Assembly: GCA_965222105.1 (NCBI GenBank) | Contig: CBDCTQ010000024.1 | Coordinates: forward strand, 89,287-153,286 | Source: CALGLS01 sp965222105 | Lineage (GTDB): Bacteria; Bacteroidota; Bacteroidia; Chitinophagales; Saprospiraceae | DNA length: 64,000 nucleotides | Direction: 5' to 3' | Part shown: in pieces, positions 59,815 through 64,000 of the stretch | Layout: the number at the start of each line of letters is the position of its first letter | How positions within the stretch are numbered: the stretch's first letter is position 1 | Translations under genes and position numbers: made by a program | Notes under the pieces: model-generated | Databases searched by the model: none | Told to the model about the DNA's origin: nothing | The model's input: the letters and a program-made list of their open reading frames with translations, nothing else

Positions 59815-60546
59815 TTATGAGTAAATGCCCCCGTTGATATTGATCACTTCGCCGGTGATATATCCCGATTTTTCGGAAGCGAGGAAGGAGACCAGATGGG
59901 CTACCTCTTCCGCTTCGCCAAATCGCTGGAGGGGGATCATTCGTTTGAGTTCGTTTTCGTCGAGATGGTCGGTCATGTCCGTTTTGATGAAGCCGGGAGC
60001 GATTGCGTTTACTGTTATTTTGCGTTTTCCGATTTCTTGTGCCAGCGATTTGGTGGCTGCCACGACGGCCCCTTTTGCAGCAGCATAATTGGTTTGGCCT
60101 GCATTGCCTTTTACTCCGGAGAGCGATACGATGTTGATGATACGACCATAGCGCCGACGCAACATTTTTTGCAGAAGGTGTCGGGTCACATTAAAAAAGC
60201 CGTGGAGGCTGGTGCCGATGACCCCTTGCCAGTCTTCGTTGGACATTACGACCATCAAACCGTCTTTGGTAATGCCTGCATTGTTGACGATCACCTCAAT
60301 GACGGCGTCGGGGTGGTCGTTGGTCCAGGCATCAAGTTTGTTTACTACGTCGGCGGAGTCGGCTACGTCGAATTGGATGATGTCGCCGGTTCCACCATTT
60401 TCTTTTACGAGTTGGAGTGTTTGGGTGGCAGCCGTTTCATTGGAGCGGTAATTGATCAACACATGGTACTCCAATTCTTTGGCCAGTTGGATACAAATAG
60501 CCCGGCCAATGCCGCGGGAGCCTCCTGTTATCAAAGCTGTTTTCAA
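59815..60546 (-). CDS. 3-oxoacyl-ACP reductase FabG-like SDR (pigment cluster)
   Basis: 243 residues, classical short-chain dehydrogenase/reductase. Cofactor motif TGGSRGIGRAIC near residue 7, VNNAGIT near 88, catalytic Ser and YxxxK in NIVSLSGVKGNAGQTNYAAAKGA (Tyr and Lys near 150-154). It reduces the 3-ketoacyl-ACP formed by the neighbouring ketosynthase to 3-hydroxyacyl-ACP. The stop is only 5 bp upstream of the ketosynthase start, so the two genes are likely coupled. Confidence 0.92.
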   Translation of the reverse strand: MKTALITGGSRGIGRAICIQLAKELEYHVLINYRSNETAATQTLQLVKENGGTGDIIQFDVADSADVVNKLDAWTNDHPDAVIEVIVNNAGITKDGLMVVMSNEDWQGVIGTSLHGFFNVTRHLLQKMLRRRYGRIINIVSLSGVKGNAGQTNYAAAKGAVVAATKSLAQEIGKRKITVNAIAPGFIKTDMTDHLDENELKRMIPLQRFGEAEEVAHLVSFLASEKSGYITGEVININGGIYS

Positions 60547-60600
60547 TCCTGTATGTTTTGTGTTGGATGTTAGTTACTGGGTTGGCATAAAAGCAGATGG

Positions 60601-61764
60601 TTAGGGTTGCTGGTTGGTGTTGACCGGGTGGAACAACTCTGCATTTTCATACCAGGTATTTCCCAACACCTTGCCTTCGGTGTCGATGAAGCCCCATTTT
60701 TTGCCGGACTTCACCCTTGCCAGCCCTTTGTAAAAGCCTTTGACGCTATGTTTGGCGAAGGTTGCAAAACCGGCGGTGATGCCGTATTTGTCTTCGATGA
60801 CCTGTTTGCCCTTTTTGTCGATGAACCCCCAGAGCTTGTCCACTTTTACGGGTGCCAGGCCGTCATCGCTGAATATTTCGGCGTCTCTGAATTTTTCTTT
60901 GATGACCATTTCGCCTTGTTCGTTGATGTATCCCCAGAGTTTACCGCTTTTGCTGGCTGGAGCCAAACCGTTGGAGAAGCCCCTGACTTTGAGGAATTTG
61001 GCTTCGATCACCCAGTTGCCAGACCGGTCGAGGAAGCCCATTGTTTTTCCTTTTTTGGCGTAAGTGAGATTTTGGCCGGGCTGGAAATCCCAGATTTTGT
61101 TGGCCCCTTCCACGGGTTTGAATTCACCGTTGAGGAGGAGCCCCAGCTTATCGTTTTTTTTGACGACAGCCAGCGAGCCGTCATAATCGCCGATGTGTTG
61201 GTATATGGGTTCCAGGACGGTGTTTCCCTTTTTGTCTATTAGTCCCCACAATTCCTTTTCGGGATGAAGCATTTTAGCATAGCCGTTGACGAAAGTTTTA
61301 ATCTTTTTGTATTTAGGTTTAACAATAATATCACCATTGGAATTGATGATGCCGATTTTGGCGTCGCGTTTGATGAATGCCAGGCCATCGACGAAGTCGA
61401 ATCGCTTTTCGGAGGCGGGCATTTTGACTTCGTTGCCCTCCATGTCGATGTAGAACCAACGGTCTTCGATGGCGACGACGGCCAGACCGCTATCGAATCG
61501 TTTGACGCGGTCGTATTTGGCAGGGATGACGAGGGTGCCTTCGGCGTCGATGTAACCCCATTTGTCATCCTTTTTGACAGCAGCCAATCCTTCTGAAAAT
61601 TTACCGGCTTTAGCAAAGCTGGGTTTAATGAAGAAACTACCGTCTTTGTTGATATAGCCAAATAGTTTATTTTGTCGCACTACGGCCACTTCCTGCCCCA
61701 CTACTGGAAGGGAGGTAAACAGGATAGGCAGTAAAAGAATGGCAAGACTGATTATCTTTTTCAT
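60601..61764 (-). CDS. WG-repeat protein encoded inside the pigment operon
   Basis: 387 residues with signal peptide (MKKIISLAILLLPILFTSLPVVGQ). About nine WG repeats cover the rest: FGYINKDGSFFIKPSF, WGYIDAEGTLVIPAKYD, WGLIDKKGNTVLEPIYQ, WGYINEQGEMVIKEKF, WGFIDKKGKQVIEDKYG, WGFIDTEGKVLG. No extra domain is visible. It sits on the same strand between the ammonia-lyase (26 bp) and fabG (54 bp), so it is presumably co-transcribed, although WG proteins are not known components of flexirubin synthesis. Predicted exported. Confidence 0.88.
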   Translation of the reverse strand: MKKIISLAILLLPILFTSLPVVGQEVAVVRQNKLFGYINKDGSFFIKPSFAKAGKFSEGLAAVKKDDKWGYIDAEGTLVIPAKYDRVKRFDSGLAVVAIEDRWFYIDMEGNEVKMPASEKRFDFVDGLAFIKRDAKIGIINSNGDIIVKPKYKKIKTFVNGYAKMLHPEKELWGLIDKKGNTVLEPIYQHIGDYDGSLAVVKKNDKLGLLLNGEFKPVEGANKIWDFQPGQNLTYAKKGKTMGFLDRSGNWVIEAKFLKVRGFSNGLAPASKSGKLWGYINEQGEMVIKEKFRDAEIFSDDGLAPVKVDKLWGFIDKKGKQVIEDKYGITAGFATFAKHSVKGFYKGLARVKSGKKWGFIDTEGKVLGNTWYENAELFHPVNTNQQP

Positions 61765-61790
61765 AAAACCGATATTTTAGTTCTTCTTCT

Positions 61791-63323
61791 TTATCCCTTA
61801 GGGTCGTTTTGAGTTATAAATGCTTTCATTTTGTTGACGAGGGGATACATCACAGGGTCTTCGACGAAAGGGGGAACGATTTTGCGGGTAGCTTCCATCA
61901 TTTTTCTGGTTTTGGTGGAAACCTTGTCCTGTTGGCCGAGGTGTTCGATGGCTTGAGCGATGGTCATGATCTCTATGGCCAGCACTTCAAAGGAGTTTTC
62001 GATCACTTTTTTGGTCATCAGAGCGGCGTTGGTACCCATGCTGACGACGTCCTGGTTGTCGTTGTTGTTGGGGATGCTGTGTACGTACATGGGGTTGGAG
62101 AGTGTTTGGTTTTCGGCGGTGGTAGAGGTTGCGGTGAATTGAGTGCCCTGCATGCCGAAGTTGAGTCCGAGTCTACCCAGGTTGACGAAGGGAGGCAGGA
62201 TGTCGTTGAGTTTGGGATTGAGCAGGTAATTGAGCTGCCGTTCGGCCAGCATACTCATTTTAGTGACGACGATTTTGAGTTTGTCCATTTCCAGGGCTAC
62301 ATAATCGCCGTGGAAGTTGCCTCCGTGGTAGACGTGTTTGCTGGCGGTGTCGACGATGGGGTTGTCGTTGGCGGAGTTGACTTCCTGGGTGAGCACTTTG
62401 GCGCTATGGTGGAGGGTATCCCAGACGGGGCCCAGTATTTGGGGGACGCACCTAAGGGAGTAGTATTCCTGGACTTTTTCTTTGAAGACGGTGCCGTTGC
62501 TGATGTGGCGGTATAGGTGTTGTTCGCGTTTTTTGACGAGCTGGCTGTCGCGCAGGTGTTTGCGCATTTTCCGGGCAATGCGGTGTTGACCTTTGTGTTT
62601 TTTGGTGTGGTTGAGGGTATGGGATAGGTGGTCATCGTAGGCTTCTACGATTTCGTTGATGGCGGCAGAGCAAGAGATCATCCATCGCAGCAGGCGACGG
62701 GCGTAGATGACGTTGACCATGCCGATGCCGGTCATTACGGAGGTGCCGTTCATCAGGGCAAGCCCTTCCCGTAACACTACTTTTACGGGTTGGAGGTTTT
62801 CGGCTTCAAAAACGTCGCGGGTATTTTTTCGCTCTCCTTTGTACCATACCTCTCCTTCGCCGATGAGGGTGAGGGCGAGGTGGGCGAGCTGGACGAGGTC
62901 GCCGCTGGCACCTACACCTCCATGTTCGTATATGACGGGCATGATGTTGCGCTGGAGGAGGGTAGCCATAAGTTTGACAACGGAGGGGTGGACGCCTGAG
63001 TATCCCAGGCAGAGGGTGTTGAGCCTGGCGAGCATGGCTGCTTTGGCGTATTTGGGAGGGAGTACGTTGCCCGTTCCCGAGGAGTGGCTTCTGATGAGGT
63101 TGTATTGGAGCTGAACGCGGTCGTTATCGTCAATTCTGAATTGAGCCATGGGCCCCAATCCGGTGTTGACGCCGTAGATGACTTTGTTGTCGGCAAAATC
63201 GAGGAGAAAGTGAAAACTCTCTTGTACTTTTTTGAGTTCATCCTCCTCTAATTCGTATGGACGATTTCGAAAAATTACGTTGTAAAAATCTTTAACTGTT
63301 AATTTCTTTTCTACTTTTAGCAT
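61791..63323 (-). CDS. Aromatic amino acid/histidine ammonia-lyase (probable tyrosine ammonia-lyase)
   Basis: 510 residues. The electrophilic MIO prosthetic group forms from Ala139-Ser140-Gly141 in HGGVGASGDLVQLAHLAL; catalytic Tyr50 is in YGVNTGLGP. The substrate-selectivity segment reads LIRSHSSG (about 77-84), which is similar to histidine lyases as well as to Bacteroidota tyrosine lyases, so the amino acid cannot be fixed by this motif. Its place as first gene of a pigment operon with ketosynthases, ACP and DarA/B-like genes favours tyrosine ammonia-lyase supplying 4-coumarate as the aryl starter. No hut genes are nearby, which argues against histidine degradation. Confidence 0.85.
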   Translation of the reverse strand: MLKVEKKLTVKDFYNVIFRNRPYELEEDELKKVQESFHFLLDFADNKVIYGVNTGLGPMAQFRIDDNDRVQLQYNLIRSHSSGTGNVLPPKYAKAAMLARLNTLCLGYSGVHPSVVKLMATLLQRNIMPVIYEHGGVGASGDLVQLAHLALTLIGEGEVWYKGERKNTRDVFEAENLQPVKVVLREGLALMNGTSVMTGIGMVNVIYARRLLRWMISCSAAINEIVEAYDDHLSHTLNHTKKHKGQHRIARKMRKHLRDSQLVKKREQHLYRHISNGTVFKEKVQEYYSLRCVPQILGPVWDTLHHSAKVLTQEVNSANDNPIVDTASKHVYHGGNFHGDYVALEMDKLKIVVTKMSMLAERQLNYLLNPKLNDILPPFVNLGRLGLNFGMQGTQFTATSTTAENQTLSNPMYVHSIPNNNDNQDVVSMGTNAALMTKKVIENSFEVLAIEIMTIAQAIEHLGQQDKVSTKTRKMMEATRKIVPPFVEDPVMYPLVNKMKAFITQNDPKG

Positions 63324-64000
63324 TAGAAAAATTCCTGTTTTGATTTCCCTAACCTACATACGACCAGCCTGCTTGGGTAAAATTAAAAATTTTAGCTATA
63401 TACGAAATGAATGACTTTTGCTGGAAAAAGAGCCCCGGTCAGTTGTCTGTTTGAAATACCTGGTGCTGGTCCTCAAGTTAGATTCTCACAGATGTTTGCC
63501 AATGGTTCTCTGACATCTGCCTCACGGTAGTCTGCAATTTCGTTATACGTTTTTATACGTTTTTTATTGTATCTGGCGGAGGCTTGTCAAAGAAGGATTT
63601 TCATTTTTTGCTTTTAGGTGCGGGTTCTGCAAAATAAAATGGTGTGGTGTATATTTGTCTGAAACAAATTTATTGTCGTCAGAGGAATTACGCGATCATT
63701 CACTTTTGAAATTAAGAATGCAAATTTAACACATTATCCTGATATTTGAGCGGTAGATTTTAAATATTTGCTGTTTTGTGCCCCGTTTAGTTGATTATTC
63801 TCCGGCAGACCGGGCCCCTGTTTAACTAAGACGCCAATTCCGGTGCTTTTTCTTATACAAAGACCCAGTTGCCCGAAAGGGCCTTCAGGCAGGCAACTGA
63901 CCGGGAATTTGCCATTGGCATTACTGATTAGCACAATTAATTATTCATTCTGTAGGGGCGATTCGCCGCGAATAAATTTCTGTCGAAGCACTTCCTGAAC
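63324..64000. other. Intergenic region without supportable gene
   Basis: Contains the upstream region of the pigment operon. TATATTTG at 63650-63657 fits a -7 element on the plus strand but has no clear partner or downstream gene. CAGTTGCC/GGCAACTG at about 63867-63900 is an imperfect inverted repeat. A 66-codon frame on the minus strand spans it and is not credible. Confidence 0.5.

Noticed and set aside
61791..63323. Histidine utilisation (hut) lyase
   Set aside because: The selectivity motif would allow it, but no hut genes are adjacent, and the operon context is pigment synthesis.
63734..63934. 66-codon minus-strand frame near the window end
   Set aside because: Composition is intergenic, it covers an inverted repeat and has no recognisable features.

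Overview
The window reads as a chromosome segment of a Bacteroidota bacterium, most likely of the Saprospiria/Lewinella-Haliscomenobacter type (inference). The sequence evidence is: type IX secretion C-terminal sorting domains on two adjacent secreted proteins; a run of three SurA/PpiC-type isomerase genes; WG-repeat proteins; a propeller/Y_Y_Y/LytS sensor kinase; a small GIY-YIG nuclease beside a tRNA gene; promoters of the TTG-N20-TAnnTTTG form; and a pigment locus resembling flexirubin/dialkylresorcinol clusters. There is no plasmid, phage or CRISPR signature.

Layout. 1-4961 (minus): two oligopeptide-binding lipoproteins (the first cut by the window edge) and a WG-repeat protein. 5066-10890: a lipid/isoprenoid island with a truncated UbiA-type prenyltransferase abutting an out-of-frame piece of a PEP-utilising swivel domain, an HMG-CoA reductase fused to an APH-type kinase domain, a CDP-archaeol-synthase-like membrane protein, an isoprenylcysteine-methyltransferase-like protein, a CDP-alcohol phosphatidyltransferase and a steroid 5-alpha-reductase-like protein. 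10977-13776: DUF4920 lipoprotein and a TPR adenylate cyclase. 14217-14340: an aberrant class II tRNA-like gene with its own terminator. 15359-19654: periplasmic chaperone/PPIase operon. 19892-33749: mostly housekeeping (amidohydrolase, DUF1015, GbsR-type regulator, gcvT, HEAT-cyclophilin lipoprotein, PBP1A, aroB, ABC transporter).

33889-43010 is an accessory and repeat-rich zone: two MITE-like families, a complete IS4-type insertion sequence with 5-bp target duplication inserted directly in front of the start codon of a T9SS cargo gene, two T9SS cargo genes, a duplicated-domain lipoprotein, a PfkB kinase, and a tRNA-Asn followed by a tandem array of its terminator hairpin, two near-identical GIY-YIG nuclease genes and two tRNA 3'-end remnants interrupted at the T-loop. 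Several repeats carry exact 20-bp palindromic insertions that can be seen by comparison with empty sites.

43265-54207: propeller sensor kinase, AAA-ATPase/PD-(D/E)XK protein, sterol-desaturase-family hydroxylase, lipoprotein, ECF sigma factor overlapping a probable anti-sigma/beta-barrel fusion, and a hypothetical protein. 54281-63323 (all minus, tightly packed): an aryl-polyene/dialkylresorcinol pigment operon running ammonia-lyase, WG-repeat protein, FabG, ketosynthase, ACP, acyltransferase, DarA-like, DarB-like and two hotdog dehydratases. The lyase probably supplies an aryl-acrylate starter, the ACP/KS/KR/DH set extends it to a polyene, and the DarA/DarB pair would make the resorcinol partner.

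The most unusual items are the tRNA-Asn/GIY-YIG/terminator array, the HMG-CoA reductase-kinase fusion in its lipid island, the 124-nt tRNA-like gene, and the 20-bp palindromic insertions. All function calls come from reading the sequence; no database search was run.
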